Origin: Veronia nyctiphanis | Lineage (GTDB): Bacteria > Pseudomonadota > Gammaproteobacteria > Enterobacterales > Vibrionaceae | Assembly (NCBI RefSeq): GCF_004116385.1 | Contig: NZ_PEIB01000006.1 | Location: 82,052 to 146,051, forward strand | Length of the DNA: 64,000 bases | Reading direction: 5' to 3' | Shown: positions 17,570 through 31,820 of the stretch, one piece after another | How the letters are laid out: each line of letters opens with the position of its first letter | How positions within the stretch are numbered: position 1 is the stretch's first letter | The notes under the pieces: model-generated | Databases searched by the model: none | What the model was told of the DNA's origin: nothing | Seen by the model: only the letters and a program-made list of their open reading frames with translations | Program-made: the position numbers and the translations under genes

Positions 17570-20410
17570 ATGAGTGACTTTAAAGATACCTTAAACCTGC
17601 CGGAAACCGGTTTTCCGATGCGAGGTAATCTTGCCAAGCGTGAGCCTGAAATGCTTAAACGCTGGTACGATGAAGATCTGTACGGAGAGATCCGTAAGGC
17701 GAAAAAAGGCAAAAAATCTTTCATCCTGCATGACGGCCCTCCGTATGCAAACGGTGATATTCATATTGGTCACTCAGTCAATAAAATCCTTAAAGACATT
17801 ATTATCAAGTCAAAAACCCTGTCAGACTTTGATGCACCTTATGTGCCTGGTTGGGATTGTCACGGCCTACCTATTGAACTCAAAGTAGAGAAAAAAGTGG
17901 GCAAACCGGGCCAGAAGGTGACTGCTGCTGAATTTCGCCAAAAATGCCGTGAGTATGCTGCTAAACAAGTCGAAGGCCAGATGGCAGATTTCAAGCGCCT
18001 TGGTGTATTGGGTGCTTGGGACAAGCCTTATCTGACCATGGACTTTAACACCGAAGCCAACATTATTCGTGCTTTGGGTAAAATTGCCGATAATGGCCAC
18101 CTTCACAAAGGCTTCAAACCTGTTCACTGGTGTACCGACTGTGGTTCTGCGCTGGCAGAAGCCGAGGTTGAGTACTACGACAAAGTGTCCCCATCGATTG
18201 ATGTGAAGTTTCTTGCTGCTGATGAGCAGGCTGTTCTGAGCAAATTTGATTTGTCAGAACAGGGTGAGGGGGACGTATCTATCGTTATCTGGACCACCAC
18301 TCCGTGGACCCTGCCTGCAAACCGCGCTGTTGCTGTTGCAGAAGCACTTGAATACGTGCTTGTTCAGCTTGAAGGCGACAAGCCTGCTCGCCTGATTGTG
18401 GCAGCTGAACTTGCAAAAGACGTGATGGAACGTGCTGGCATCGAAAACTACCGCACGCTGGGTGTATGTTCAGGTAAGGCGCTTGAGCTGCTGCGGTTTA
18501 ACCACCCGTTTTATGCCTACGATGTACCTGTGATCCTTGGCGATCATGTGACTACAGAATCGGGTACGGGTGTTGTACATACTGCTCCGGGTCATGGTCA
18601 GGAAGACTTTGTGGTTGGTCAACAATACAACCTTGAAGTGGCTAACCCTGTCGGTAGTAACGGTGTTTACTTGCCGGACACCGAGCTTTTCGCCGGGCAG
18701 CATGTATTTAAAGCTAACGATAACGTGGTTGCTGTGCTGGAAGAAAAAGGTGCATTGCTGCATCACCACAAATACGAGCACAGTTACCCACACTGCTGGC
18801 GTCACAAAACACCGATCATCTTCCGTGCGACACCACAATGGTTCATTTCGATGGACAAGGCTGGCCTTCGCTCTAAAGCGATGGAAGAGATCAAATCTGT
18901 ACAATGGATCCCTGAGTGGGGTCAAAACCGCATCGAATCAATGGTTGACGGTCGCCCTGACTGGTGTATTTCCCGCCAGCGTACGTGGGGTGTGCCAATC
19001 GCGCTGTTTGTACACAAAGAAACAGCTGAACTTCATCCAAATACCATTGAACTGATTGAGCAAGTGGCTCAAAAAGTCGAAGAAAGCGGTATTCAGGCAT
19101 GGTGGGATCTCGACAGTGAAGAGCTGTTGGGTGCTGATGCGGCTAACTATGAAAAAGTGCTCGATACTTTGGATGTTTGGTTTGACTCAGGTGCGACACA
19201 CTCTGCAGTGGTTAACCAGCGCGAAGAGTTTGCTGGCCACGAAGCTGATATGTACCTCGAAGGCTCCGACCAACATCGCGGTTGGTTCCAGTCATCACTG
19301 CTGACGTCTGTTGCTATCAAAAACCGTGCACCTTACACGCAGGTACTGACTCACGGTTTCACCGTTGATGGTCAGGGCCGCAAGATGTCTAAGTCTATCG
19401 GTAACGTGGTTTCACCTCAGGAAGTGATGAATAAGCTGGGTGGCGACATCCTGCGTCTGTGGGTGGCATCGACTGACTACACCGGTGAAATGACCGTCTC
19501 AGACGAGATCCTGAAACGAAGTGCTGATGCATATCGCCGTATTCGTAACACAGCACGTTTCCTGCTGGCTAACCTGAACGGCTTTAACCCTGAAACAGAC
19601 ATGGTTGCGCCTTCTGACATGGTTGTGGCTGATCGCTGGGCAGTAGGTAAAGCAAAAGAAGCACAGGAAGAAATCCTGAAAGCTTTCGAAGAATGTAACT
19701 TCCACGCTGTGACTCAGCGTTTGATGCAATTCTGTTCTATCGAAATGGGCTCTTTCTACCTCGATATCATCAAAGACCGTCAATACACAGCGAAAGCGGG
19801 AAGCCATGCACATCGCAGCTGTCAGACGGCGTTGTTCCATATCGTTGAAGCCTTGGTTCGTTGGATGGCGCCTATCATGTCATTCACTGCTGATGAGATC
19901 TGGAATGAGATGCCTCAGAAGCAAGCGGATAAAACAGCTCGCAACAAATTTGTCTTCACTGAAGTCTGGTACGACGGCCTGTTTGGTCTGGCTGAAGATG
20001 AAAACCTGAACAATGCGTTCTGGGCTGAACTTTTGAGCGTGCGTGGTGCGGTAAATAAATTGCTTGAGCAGGCGCGTAACGAGAAGCTGATCGGTGGTTC
20101 GCTGGAAGCTGAAGTCACTTTGTTTGCGAAACCAGAGCTGGCAGAAAAGCTTCAGGGGATTGGTGATGAGTTGCGTTTCGTGCTGCTGACGTCAAAAGCA
20201 GACGTTGTCTCTGCTGATGAGGCTCCGGAAACCGCGACAGCAACAGATATGGAAGGTTTATTCGTTTCTGTGACCAAGTCAGAGGCTAAGAAGTGTGATC
20301 GCTGTTGGCACTACGTGTCCGATGTGGGTGAAATCGAAGGGCATGAAGGGATTTGTGGCCGCTGTGTCAGTAACATTGATGGAGACGGCGAAACGCGCCG
20401 ATTTGCCTAA
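17570..20410 (+). CDS. ileS: Isoleucyl-tRNA synthetase
   Basis: 946 residues from the ATG at 17570 (E. coli 938); the open frame before it overlaps ribF and is not conserved. A class I synthetase with GDIHIGHS as the HIGH motif and RKMSKSIGN as the KMSKS motif. The editing domain contains [11 protein letters not shown] and [15 protein letters not shown]. The C-terminal zinc knuckle has four cysteines (CDRCWHYV and CGRC). It charges tRNA-Ile and edits valine. The stop codon overlaps the lspA start (TAATG), so the two are translationally coupled. Confidence 0.97.
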   Translation: MSDFKDTLNLPETGFPMRGNLAKREPEMLKRWYDEDLYGEIRKAKKGKKSFILHDGPPYANGDIHIGHSVNKILKDIIIKSKTLSDFDAPYVPGWDCHGLPIELKVEKKVGKPGQKVTAAEFRQKCREYAAKQVEGQMADFKRLGVLGAWDKPYLTMDFNTEANIIRALGKIADNGHLHKGFKPVHWCTDCGSALAEAEVEYYDKVSPSIDVKFLAADEQAVLSKFDLSEQGEGDVSIVIWTTTPWTLPANRAVAVAEALEYVLVQLEGDKPARLIVAAELAKDVMERAGIENYRTLGVCSGKALELLRFNHPFYAYDVPVILGDHVTTESGTGVVHTAPGHGQEDFVVGQQYNLEVANPVGSNGVYLPDTELFAGQHVFKANDNVVAVLEEKGALLHHHKYEHSYPHCWRHKTPIIFRATPQWFISMDKAGLRSKAMEEIKSVQWIPEWGQNRIESMVDGRPDWCISRQRTWGVPIALFVHKETAELHPNTIELIEQVAQKVEESGIQAWWDLDSEELLGADAANYEKVLDTLDVWFDSGATHSAVVNQREEFAGHEADMYLEGSDQHRGWFQSSLLTSVAIKNRAPYTQVLTHGFTVDGQGRKMSKSIGNVVSPQEVMNKLGGDILRLWVASTDYTGEMTVSDEILKRSADAYRRIRNTARFLLANLNGFNPETDMVAPSDMVVADRWAVGKAKEAQEEILKAFEECNFHAVTQRLMQFCSIEMGSFYLDIIKDRQYTAKAGSHAHRSCQTALFHIVEALVRWMAPIMSFTADEIWNEMPQKQADKTARNKFVFTEVWYDGLFGLAEDENLNNAFWAELLSVRGAVNKLLEQARNEKLIGGSLEAEVTLFAKPELAEKLQGIGDELRFVLLTSKADVVSADEAPETATATDMEGLFVSVTKSEAKKCDRCWHYVSDVGEIEGHEGICGRCVSNIDGDGETRRFA

Positions 20411-20922
20411 TGACGAACTCGACGGAGCAAACGTCTGGATTGCGCTGGCTTTGGCTGGCGCTTCTGGTCTTCGTGCTGGATATTGGAACCAAGCTGTTGG
20501 TAATGAATACCATGCAGTACGGCCCTGCTTACAGTATTGAGCTGTTGCCTTTCTTCAACCTGACTTATGTGCACAACTATGGTGCCGCGTTCAGTTTTCT
20601 GAGTGATGCAGGTGGCTGGCAACGATGGATGTTCAGTGTTATCGCATTGGGTGTCTCAGGAATGCTGGTGTACTGGATGCGTCAAACCCCCGCGACGCAG
20701 AGAATGGTGAATGTGTCTTACGCACTGATCATTGGTGGTGCACTGGGTAATCTGTTTGACCGACTTGTTCACGGTTATGTGGTCGACTTTCTCGACTTCT
20801 TCTGGGGAACAAGCCATTTCCCGGCATTTAACTTGGCAGACAGTGCTATTTGTGTTGGTGCTGCATTGATGCTGCTGGATAGTTTCCGTTCCGATTCCAG
20901 ACAAGAAAAAGGCACTGAATAG
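20410..20922 (+). CDS. lspA: LspA lipoprotein signal peptidase
   Basis: 170 residues with four membrane segments. The aspartyl-protease dyad is D126 ([10 protein letters not shown]) and D144 ([11 protein letters not shown]); the conserved GNLFDRL and [16 protein letters not shown] are also present. LspA cuts the signal peptide from diacylglyceryl-modified prolipoproteins. The start overlaps the ileS stop. The enzyme before it in the pathway, Lgt, is absent from its usual place beside thyA in this window. Confidence 0.95.
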   Translation: MTNSTEQTSGLRWLWLALLVFVLDIGTKLLVMNTMQYGPAYSIELLPFFNLTYVHNYGAAFSFLSDAGGWQRWMFSVIALGVSGMLVYWMRQTPATQRMVNVSYALIIGGALGNLFDRLVHGYVVDFLDFFWGTSHFPAFNLADSAICVGAALMLLDSFRSDSRQEKGTE

Positions 20923-20984
20923 CACATCGGTGAATTGTCATAATGGCGCTGGCCGCTTTTGCGGTTGGCGTCGTATTCATAATA

Positions 20985-21080
20985 TCCCTATGTCACAGAC
21001 TTTCTTCGTAATGGCTGTCTGTTGAAATAGGGAGATACAAAAAAAGATTGTTTACACCTACCGAGACGAGATGTGTAAAC
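20985..21080 (+). repeat. Two inverted repeats in the lspA-fkpB spacer
   Basis: First, TCCCTAT (20985-20991) pairs with ATAGGGA (21027-21033), enclosing a second stem CACAGAC with GTCTGTTG. Second, GTTTACAC (21050-21057) pairs perfectly with GTGTAAAC (21073-21080). Neither has a T run, so they look like RNA structures or operators controlling fkpB-ispH rather than terminators. Confidence 0.45.
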
Positions 21081-21108
21081 GTGAACTTTTGCCAAGGAAG
21101 CGATAATA

Positions 21109-21540
21109 ATGAGTACAATTGGTGCAGACAGTCAGGTCATCATGCATTTTTCCATCAAACTGGAAGATGGCTCCGTCGCTGACAGCACAAGAACGTCAGG
21201 CAAACCCGCCAAGCTTGTGATGGGAGACGGCAGCCTGACAGAGAACTTTGAAAAGTGTCTGGTGGGCTTGACGGTTGGGGAGAGCTCCAGCTTCACTCTT
21301 GAGCCCGAAGATGCCTTTGGTATGCCAAATCCTGATAACATTCATCACGTTGATCGTAGTCAATTTGGTGGCGACATACCTGCAGAAGAGGGTACTATAG
21401 TGGCCTTCGCTGGTCCTGGTGGTCAGGATATTCCCGGAGTTATCACGGGAATTACGGGTGAATCAGTAACTGTAGATTTTAATCATCCGCTGGCTGGTCA
21501 GCGTGTGATATTTGATGTTGAAATCATAAGCGTCGAGTAA
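21109..21540 (+). CDS. fkpB: FkpB (SlpA) FKBP-type peptidyl-prolyl isomerase
   Basis: 143 residues. A short FKBP fold with an inserted-flap domain (EDAFGMPNPDNIHHVDRSQFGGD), as in E. coli FkpB/SlpA. FKBP blocks are VIMHFSIKLEDGSVADST, LVMGDGSLTENFEKCLVGLTVGE and VDFNHPLAGQRVIFDVEI. It speeds proline isomerisation and acts as a cytoplasmic chaperone. It sits 12 bases before ispH, the usual arrangement. Confidence 0.93.
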   Translation: MSTIGADSQVIMHFSIKLEDGSVADSTRTSGKPAKLVMGDGSLTENFEKCLVGLTVGESSSFTLEPEDAFGMPNPDNIHHVDRSQFGGDIPAEEGTIVAFAGPGGQDIPGVITGITGESVTVDFNHPLAGQRVIFDVEIISVE

Positions 21541-21552
21541 TAAGGCAACACG

Positions 21553-22497
21553 ATGAAAATTCTGTTATCAAACCCACGTGGTTTCTGTGCTGGTGTCGAT
21601 CGAGCAATCAGTATCGTTGATCGTGCACTTGAAATGTATCAACCCCCGATATACGTGCGCCACGAAGTGGTTCACAATCGGTTCGTGGTGGATGGCCTGA
21701 AAGCACGCGGGGCAATTTTCGTCGAAGAACTGCACGAAGTCCCTGATGACAATATCGTGATATTTTCTGCCCATGGTGTGTCTCAGGCTGTAAGAAATGA
21801 AGCGAAATCTCGTAGTCTTACGGTGTTTGATGCAACCTGCCCATTAGTCACAAAAGTACATATGGAAGTTGCGCGTGCTAGCCGCCGTCATATGGAAGTT
21901 GTCTTGATTGGTCACGCGGGTCACCCTGAGGTTGAAGGCACGATGGGCCAATACGCGAGTGATGAAGGTGGCATGTATCTGGTTGAGAAGCCAGAGGACG
22001 TGTATTCATTAACCGTTAAAGACCCATCAAACCTTCATTATGTCAGCCAGACAACACTGTCTGTTGATGAGACGGCTGACGTTATTAATAAGCTGCGTGA
22101 AGTTTTCCCTGAGATTCAGGGACCACGTAAAGACGACATTTGCTACGCCACTCAGAACCGACAAGATGCGGTTCGTGATTTGGCTTCTCAATGCGATGTT
22201 GTCGTTGTCGTTGGCTCAAAAAACAGCTCAAACTCCAATCGATTAAGGGAACTAAGTGAAAAACTCGGCACACCCGGGCATTTAACTGACAGCGCTGATG
22301 ACGTTCAGAAAGACTGGTTTACCGGCAAGACGCGTGTTGGTGTGACTGCTGGAGCTTCTGCACCTGAAGAACTGGTGAATCTTATCATTGATAGGATCAA
22401 GGAATACGGTGGTACAACAGTCGAAGATCTTGAGGGCCGAGAGGAGAATATGTTCTTCGAAGTGCCGAAAGAGCTTCAGGTGAAGCAGATTGATTAA
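21553..22497 (+). CDS. ispH: IspH, HMBPP reductase of the MEP isoprenoid pathway
   Basis: 314 residues. The three cysteines that hold the iron-sulfur cluster are C12 ([10 protein letters not shown]), C96 ([11 protein letters not shown]) and C197 ([11 protein letters not shown]). The substrate-binding block [10 protein letters not shown] is present. It converts HMBPP to IPP and DMAPP in the last step of the MEP pathway. It closes the ribF-ileS-lspA-fkpB-ispH cluster and is followed by a terminator. Confidence 0.97.
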   Translation: MKILLSNPRGFCAGVDRAISIVDRALEMYQPPIYVRHEVVHNRFVVDGLKARGAIFVEELHEVPDDNIVIFSAHGVSQAVRNEAKSRSLTVFDATCPLVTKVHMEVARASRRHMEVVLIGHAGHPEVEGTMGQYASDEGGMYLVEKPEDVYSLTVKDPSNLHYVSQTTLSVDETADVINKLREVFPEIQGPRKDDICYATQNRQDAVRDLASQCDVVVVVGSKNSSNSNRLRELSEKLGTPGHLTDSADDVQKDWFTGKTRVGVTAGASAPEELVNLIIDRIKEYGGTTVEDLEGREENMFFEVPKELQVKQID

Positions 22498-22526
22498 TCG
22501 AAGGAAGCCAATTGGCTTCCTTTTTT
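22498..22526 (+). terminator. Terminator after ispH
   Basis: AAGGAAGCC, AATT, GGCTTCCTT followed by a T run, directly after the ispH stop. Confidence 0.9.
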
Positions 22527-22634
22527 ACACACTGGTTTTTATGTGCTTCAGGTTTCAATGAAGAGATCAATGATGCACATATACATTATTGGCACTTCGG
22601 GGTAGAGTGATCAGTCGTTTAGTACACACGTTAA

Positions 22635-23477
<843 letters not shown>

Positions 23478-23489
23478 TGAGTATTTATG

Positions 23490-23519
23490 CGGTGGGAATT
23501 ATCCCGCCGTTTTTTTTAC
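23490..23519 (+). terminator. Terminator after dapB
   Basis: CGGTGGGA, ATTA, TCCCGCCG, then eight T residues. Confidence 0.9.
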
Positions 23520-23823
23520 TGAAAAGATAGATGGTTAACTTATTGGTTCATTTGGCTGCTTTGTTAACTGGTTATTGTGTGTTTTGGGCTTTTAAGTGTG
23601 TGAATTGAGTTTGTGGCTCAAAATGAGCGTTGCTGAGAGCCATTTTATCGTTTGCCTACGCTTGAAATCTGTAATGTGCCAGTTTTTGCCAGATTGTGGG
23701 TAAATCTGGAAACAAAATTACATATTTTGTCGAAAATGCTGGCGTTAATGTTGCTTTATGGTGCCTTAATTATGAATGTGCCATGAGGTCGCTAAAAGTT
23801 GTGCTCTTTTTTTGTGAGAAATG

Positions 23824-23852
23824 TTGACACTCCAGCCGGGTGTCTCTAGAAT
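23824..23852 (+). promoter_or_regulatory. Sigma-70 promoter for carAB
   Basis: TTGACA at 23824-23829, exactly 17 bases, then TAGAAT at 23847-23852. It starts 136 bases before the carA start codon. The rest of the dapB-carA gap (23520-23959) has no gene and is AT-rich, as expected for a multi-regulated car promoter. Confidence 0.75.
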
Positions 23853-23911
23853 GCGCGCAATTTGTCAGAAATCACCAAAGTGATTGTCTGGTCATTGTTT
23901 GAAATGATTTT

Positions 23912-23927
23912 TGCGTATATATTCGCA
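23912..23927 (+). promoter_or_regulatory. ARG-box-like palindrome before carA
   Basis: TGCGTATATATTCGCA is a near-perfect palindrome with the AT-rich core and ATTC half-site typical of ArgR boxes. E. coli carAB is repressed by ArgR at sites near its downstream promoter. Assignment to ArgR is inference. Confidence 0.4.
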
Positions 23928-23959
23928 TTGGTTGCATTTTTATTTATATGGAGGTTGTC

Positions 23960-25099
23960 TTGGGCAAGTCTGCGCTCTTGGTCCTAGAAGATGGGACTAT
24001 ATTCCACGGTGCATCTATTGGTGCTGATGGAACGGCCGTTGGTGAAGTGGTGTTTAACACTTCGATGACGGGATATCAGGAAATACTCACTGACCCTTCC
24101 TATTCCCAACAGATCGTTACTCTTACTTATCCCCACATTGGCAACACCGGAACAAATTCCGAAGACGAAGAATCCTCCCAAATCCACGCTCAAGGTCTGG
24201 TCATTCGCGACCTACCACTTCTTGCTTCTAACTTCCGTAATCAACAGTCTCTATCCGATTACCTTAAGTCACAGAATATCGTTGGCATCGCTGATATCGA
24301 TACGCGTAAGCTGACACGTTTGCTTCGTGAGAAAGGTGCCCAGAATGGTTGCATCATGGCGGGCGAGAATCTTGACGACGCATTGGCACTGGCGAAAGCG
24401 AAGGCATTCCCGGGCCTGAAGGGGATGGACCTTGCGAAAGAAGTGACAACGCAAGAAACCTATCAGTGGAAGCAAGGCTCTTGGACGCTGGAAGGTGGCC
24501 TGCCTGCAGCAAAAGATGACAGTGAACTGCCTTATCACGTTGTTGCTTATGACTTCGGCGCGAAAAGAAACATCCTTCGCATGCTGGTTGACCGCGGTTG
24601 TCGTCTGACAGTTGTCCCCGCTCAGACATCAGCAGAAGAGGTGTTGGCTCTGAATCCCGATGGTGTTTTCTTGTCAAATGGTCCGGGTGACCCTGAGCCA
24701 TGTGATTACGCGATTGAAGCAACCAAAACATTCCTAGACAAAGGCCTGCCTATTTTCGGGATCTGCCTTGGTCACCAAATCCTTGCTCTGGCAAGTGGCG
24801 CAAAAACCGTGAAGATGAAATTCGGTCACCACGGTGCTAACCACCCTGTGAAAGATCTCGACCGCGATGTCGTGATGATCACCAGCCAGAACCACGGTTT
24901 TGCAGCGGATGAAGATACGCTGCCAGAGAACCTGCGAGCGACGCACAAGTCTCTGTTTGATGGTTCCCTGCAAGGGATTCATCGCACCGATAAGCCAGCG
25001 TTCAGCTTCCAGGGACACCCTGAAGCGAGCCCGGGCCCGCATGATGCAGCCCCGCTTTTCGACCACTTCATTGAACTGATTAAACAACACAGCGCGTAA
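23960..25099 (+). CDS. carA: Carbamoyl-phosphate synthase small subunit
   Basis: 379 residues from a TTG start at 23960, five bases after GGAGG. An ATG at 23948 overlaps that ribosome binding site and would add four non-conserved residues. As recalled, E. coli carA also uses UUG. The N-terminal domain starts [15 protein letters not shown]. The C-terminal glutaminase domain has the nucleophile cysteine in [12 protein letters not shown] and the His-Glu pair in [10 protein letters not shown]. It releases ammonia from glutamine for CarB. carB begins 16 bases downstream. Confidence 0.95.
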   Translation: MGKSALLVLEDGTIFHGASIGADGTAVGEVVFNTSMTGYQEILTDPSYSQQIVTLTYPHIGNTGTNSEDEESSQIHAQGLVIRDLPLLASNFRNQQSLSDYLKSQNIVGIADIDTRKLTRLLREKGAQNGCIMAGENLDDALALAKAKAFPGLKGMDLAKEVTTQETYQWKQGSWTLEGGLPAAKDDSELPYHVVAYDFGAKRNILRMLVDRGCRLTVVPAQTSAEEVLALNPDGVFLSNGPGDPEPCDYAIEATKTFLDKGLPIFGICLGHQILALASGAKTVKMKFGHHGANHPVKDLDRDVVMITSQNHGFAADEDTLPENLRATHKSLFDGSLQGIHRTDKPAFSFQGHPEASPGPHDAAPLFDHFIELIKQHSA

Positions 25100-25115
25100 A
25101 CCGGAGCAACAAAGA

Positions 25116-28352
<3,237 letters not shown>

Positions 28353-28410
28353 TGCCAAACGTATATGAAAAATAAGCCGGATTGAATTCGGCAGTAGAAA
28401 CAACCTCCTT

Positions 28411-28460
28411 GCCCGCCTCATTTAGGCGGGTTTTTTTGTCTTTAAACCCGCCTAAATGAG
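28411..28460. terminator. Convergent carB/dacB terminator with a 17-base inverted repeat
   Basis: On the plus strand CCCGCC, TCATTTA, GGCGGG and seven Ts end carB. In addition 28417-28433 and 28444-28460 are a perfect 17-base inverted repeat (CTCATTTAGGCGGGTTT and its complement), which makes a longer hairpin on either strand that excludes the short one. Confidence 0.85.
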
Positions 28461-29882
28461 TTATCGCGTTAGTTCTGATTTAAACAGTGCATGATATAAA
28501 GCGTATTCAAATTGAGATATTGGACTCGCGCCACGGGGTGTCGGTTTTTCGCTTTCAGGTAAGTGGTAGTTCGCAACAAGCTGAGCAACCAACAACGGCT
28601 TGCCACTTTCAGTCTCAATCAAACCTGCAAGGTTATAGCTACCAAACAATGTGCCTGTTTTGGCGCGGAGTTTTCCTTTTATCGGATATTTTCTGACGCT
28701 TTGTCGATACCGAAGCGTGCCGTCAATACCTGCGACAGGCAGCATATCCAATATCCCCAGCTCTGGGTGGCGATATATGTAACTTAGAACAGCAATAAGC
28801 TGCTCTGCCGTCATCCGGTTATTTCTCGATAGTCCAGAGCCATCAACCAGCACAGCGGTTTTTAAGTCAATGCCCGTCTTTTCCAACAATGTCTCTTTAA
28901 CTGCCGCCACGCCGTTTTGGAAAGTGCCCGCGACTTGATAGGTTTTCCTACCGAGGGTTTTTAATAAGTTATCAGCAATCAGGTTATCGGAGCGCTTGAG
29001 CATTTTATTGAGCAGAGTATTTCGGGTGACAGAGTGGTGACTCGCAATCAACTGACTTCGATAAACAGGCTTACCGACTCTAATAGTCCCGAGCAATTTA
29101 ATACCTGTTTCCCTCAATAACGCATTCAGAACACTTTTAACGTAATGCGTCGGGTCTTGTAGCGCGAATTTCAGTGGTAACGGGTCTTTTCTCGGAGGAA
29201 GACAACCGCTGAGGTGATAGCGGTTATGCTCATAGGTATAAAGTTCCAGTTCGCAGTGCGTTCGTTTTTGCTCATTTCGCGAAACAGTTCTTGCGTCAGT
29301 AGTCACTGTGACTGGCTGATGCTCTGGTACAAAAGTTCGTGTTGTCCCTTTACGACTGTCGGTATATATAGAACCTTGAAAGCAATTATGTTCCAGAACG
29401 ACAGCACTAGAGGGGGCGCTGTAGCAGACACCCAGAATGTCCCATGGCCAGCCAATGGCTCTTTCGTAGCCGGAAAATGCGGTGTTATCTATCCATAAAT
29501 CACCTTTTATCACCCGAATTCCCTTCTGGCGAGCTTGCTGGAGTAACCCTTTGAGATCGCTTCGGGTAAGTGTTGGATCTCCTGAGAAATGGATGACAAG
29601 ATTATCCTGTGCGACCGTAAGCTGAGTAGTGAATCGAAAATGCTCAGGCAAAGTGAGTGTCACAGCAAGTGCAGTAACGAGCTTTTGGGTGCTTGCAGGT
29701 GGTAAGAGCTTATTAGCTGAAAAAGTGTGGCGAGTCTGATTGGTTGATGGATCAACAACCGACAGCGCCAGTTGGTGCCCCTCAGGCAGTAGTGCGTTGA
29801 TGGTAGGCAGACTGACGGCGTAACTGGAAAAGCTTACGCAGAGAAGAAGCGAAAGAATCAGGGGTCTCATAGCGATACTCAA
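28461..29882 (-). CDS. dacB: DacB, penicillin-binding protein 4 (D-Ala-D-Ala carboxypeptidase/endopeptidase)
   Basis: 473 residues with a cleavable signal peptide (MRPLILSLLLCVSFSSYAVS). Active-site motifs of the S13 family are S64-x-x-K67 (PPASTQKLVTA), SDN in KRSDNLIADNLLK and KTG in LRAKTGTLFGSYN. It trims and cuts peptide cross-links in periplasmic peptidoglycan. It converges with carB and is divergent from greA. Start at 29882 or the internal ATG at 29870, which is nearer the signal peptide. In E. coli dacB also neighbours greA. Confidence 0.93.
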   Translation of the reverse strand: MSIAMRPLILSLLLCVSFSSYAVSLPTINALLPEGHQLALSVVDPSTNQTRHTFSANKLLPPASTQKLVTALAVTLTLPEHFRFTTQLTVAQDNLVIHFSGDPTLTRSDLKGLLQQARQKGIRVIKGDLWIDNTAFSGYERAIGWPWDILGVCYSAPSSAVVLEHNCFQGSIYTDSRKGTTRTFVPEHQPVTVTTDARTVSRNEQKRTHCELELYTYEHNRYHLSGCLPPRKDPLPLKFALQDPTHYVKSVLNALLRETGIKLLGTIRVGKPVYRSQLIASHHSVTRNTLLNKMLKRSDNLIADNLLKTLGRKTYQVAGTFQNGVAAVKETLLEKTGIDLKTAVLVDGSGLSRNNRMTAEQLIAVLSYIYRHPELGILDMLPVAGIDGTLRYRQSVRKYPIKGKLRAKTGTLFGSYNLAGLIETESGKPLLVAQLVANYHLPESEKPTPRGASPISQFEYALYHALFKSELTR

Positions 29883-30066
29883 ATAACAGGCTCGCTATTA
29901 AGGGTACAAAAGAATTTCTGAATAAGTGTCTCAATTCACCTGATGTTTGAACCTTATCATCTATTGTCGCAACAAGAGTAAATGAACCTCAGCCCTGATT
30001 TACGTATCGTTGATCTCATGTCATACCGTGTCTAAAAATTGATAGATGATTTGCTGGCTGATCTTG

Positions 30067-30133
30067 TTTACACTGTCTGGTCTACATTGATTTATATGTC
30101 TGCGCTCAACTTAGGTTGGGCGCGGCTTTGTTT
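30067..30133 (+). promoter_or_regulatory. greA promoter and leader terminator (GraL-like)
   Basis: TTTACA (30067-30072), 18 bases, TTTATA (30091-30096) is a plausible promoter. Directly after the expected start site is a nine-base stem, GCGCTCAAC (30102-30110), TTAG, GTTGGGCGC (30115-30123), followed by GGCTTTGTTTTT. In E. coli an early terminator in the greA leader produces the small RNA GraL; this arrangement matches in layout. Confidence 0.55.
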
Positions 30134-30175
30134 TTGCCGAAGCTATATGCTTTGGGTAACGAGGTATTGTTATTC

Positions 30176-30649
30176 ATGGATAAAGTACCAATGACTGTTC
30201 GTGGTGAGCAGCAACTGCGGGAAGAGTTGGAGCGTTTGTTAAAGCGTCGCCCTGTGATCACTCAGGCTATCGGAGAAGCCCGTGAGCTTGGTGATTTGAA
30301 AGAGAACGCAGAGTATCACGCTGCTCGTGAAGAGCAGGGGATCTGTGAAGCACAGATTAGAGATATCGAGTACAAATTGTCAGTCGCTCAAGTCATCGAC
30401 GTGGCAAAACTGCCGAACAACGGCAAAGTCATTTTTGGTGCGACAGTGACCTTGATAGACGCGGAAACAGACGCTGAAGTGACTTACCAAATCGTTGGTG
30501 ATGACGAGGCCGACATCAAACAAAACCTAATCTCTGTAAATTCACCGATAGCTCGTGGTTTGATCGGTAAAGAAGAAGGTGATGAAGTCGCGATCACTAC
30601 ACCGGGCGGTTTAAAAGAGTTTGAAATCGACAGTGTTGAATACGCTTGA
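30176..30649 (+). CDS. greA: GreA transcript-cleavage factor
   Basis: 157 residues from the ATG at 30176 ([18 protein letters not shown]), matching E. coli GreA (158). The open frame before it is leader sequence. The N-terminal coiled coil ends in [20 protein letters not shown], with the acidic D and E at the tip that reach the polymerase active site. The C-terminal globular domain reads [31 protein letters not shown]. It rescues backtracked RNA polymerase by stimulating RNA cleavage. A GAGG 11 bases upstream is a weak ribosome site. Confidence 0.95.
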   Translation: MDKVPMTVRGEQQLREELERLLKRRPVITQAIGEARELGDLKENAEYHAAREEQGICEAQIRDIEYKLSVAQVIDVAKLPNNGKVIFGATVTLIDAETDAEVTYQIVGDDEADIKQNLISVNSPIARGLIGKEEGDEVAITTPGGLKEFEIDSVEYA

Positions 30650-30698
30650 GTCTGCGAGTTAACAAAAATTGTTAGCAAATGTTGCGGATGAAACAAGA

Positions 30699-30721
30699 AA
30701 AGGCCGCTGATGCGGCCTTAA
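30699..30721. terminator. Terminator between greA and yhbY
   Basis: AAGGCCGC, TGAT, GCGGCCTT. The T-rich tail (TTTTCTTGTTT) is on the minus strand, so it fits yhbY best, though it lies in the path of greA too. Confidence 0.8.
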
Positions 30722-30722
30722 C

Positions 30723-31018
30723 TTATTTACGCGGCAGTTCGATTTTGCGCTCTTCGCTCTGGCGGTATAGAACCAGTGTTTTACCGATGACCTGAACTTT
30801 CTCAGCTTTTGTCTCACGAACAATCGCGTCGACAATCAGGTTCTTGGTGTCACGGTCTTCCGATGCAACCTTAACTTTGATCAGTTCATGGTGATTAAGA
30901 GCGAGTTCAATTTCAGCCAGAACGGCTTCTGTCAGGCCGTTGGCACCCATCAAACTACAGGTTTCAGTGAGTGAGCCAGTCCTTTGAGATGCTGCTTCTG
31001 TTTGGTGCTTAGATTCAT
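30723..31018 (-). CDS. yhbY: YhbY CRM-domain RNA-binding protein (one apparent frameshift)
   Basis: The true start is the ATG at 31018, reading MNLSTKQKQHLKGLAHSLKPVV. The frame then breaks near 30955, where one more T (minus strand GTTTTGATGGG) would give LMGANGLTEAVLAEIELALNHHELIKVKVASEDRDTK and a 98-residue protein like E. coli YhbY (97). Both halves match the family, so a sequencing deletion in an A/T run is likely. The CRM domain with its GANG (GxxG) loop binds RNA; YhbY associates with pre-50S ribosomes. It is divergent from rlmE, as in E. coli. Confidence 0.88.
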
Positions 31019-31149
31019 ATTGACTCGATTTTCTGCTTGCTAGGGGTTGAAAACGTGCCATTCTACCGCCATCTGTTATCAAACTGAACATGTATCATCC
31101 TAAACACTTCAAACCCATTGGCTGTGGCCGGGTTGGTTCAGGTTAAAAT

Positions 31150-31779
31150 ATGAGTAAAAAGAAACATTCAGCGAGCTCTGGCCGCTGGTTAAAAGAGCAT
31201 TTTGATGATAAGTATGTCCTTGAAGCTCAGAAGAAAGGCTTTCGTTCCCGTGCTATTTTCAAGATTGAAGAGATTCAAGGGAAAGATAAGCTGTTAAAGC
31301 GGGGTATGACGGTCGTCGATCTCGGTGCTGCACCGGGTGGATGGTCGCAATATGCCGCAGAGCAAGTTGGTGATGATGGTCAGGTAATAGCCTGTGACAT
31401 TCTACCGATGGACTCATTACCCGGCGTAAGCTTTCTTCAGGGCGATTTTCGTGAAGAAGCGGTACTTGACGCACTGCTAGAGCGCATTAAACCTGATATG
31501 GTTGATGTAGTGATGTCTGATATGGCGCCCAATATGAGCGGTAATCAGGCATCAGACCAACCTCGTGCTATGTATCTTGTTGAGCTCGCTCTTGATATGT
31601 GTCGTGAGGTGCTGGCACCGAATGGTGCGTTCGTGGTTAAAGTGTTCCAAGGAGAGGGCTTTGATCAGTATCTGGCTGAAGTCCGTAAGATGTTCAAAGC
31701 GGTTAAAATCCGGAAACCAGATTCCTCTCGTGCCCGTTCACGTGAGGTTTACATTGTGGCTACAGGTTACAAACTGTAG
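31150..31779 (+). CDS. rlmE: RlmE (FtsJ/RrmJ) 23S rRNA 2'-O-methyltransferase
   Basis: 209 residues, same length as E. coli. The K-D-K-E catalytic tetrad falls at exactly the E. coli positions: K38, D124, K164 and E199. The SAM-binding motif is [15 protein letters not shown]. It methylates U2552 of 23S rRNA late in 50S assembly. It lies 41 bases ahead of ftsH, the conserved heat-shock-linked pair, and is divergent from yhbY. Confidence 0.96.
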   Translation: MSKKKHSASSGRWLKEHFDDKYVLEAQKKGFRSRAIFKIEEIQGKDKLLKRGMTVVDLGAAPGGWSQYAAEQVGDDGQVIACDILPMDSLPGVSFLQGDFREEAVLDALLERIKPDMVDVVMSDMAPNMSGNQASDQPRAMYLVELALDMCREVLAPNGAFVVKVFQGEGFDQYLAEVRKMFKAVKIRKPDSSRARSREVYIVATGYKL

Positions 31780-31820
31780 TACTCTACATTAATCTATATA
31801 GTTATCGCGGGGCTAACACC

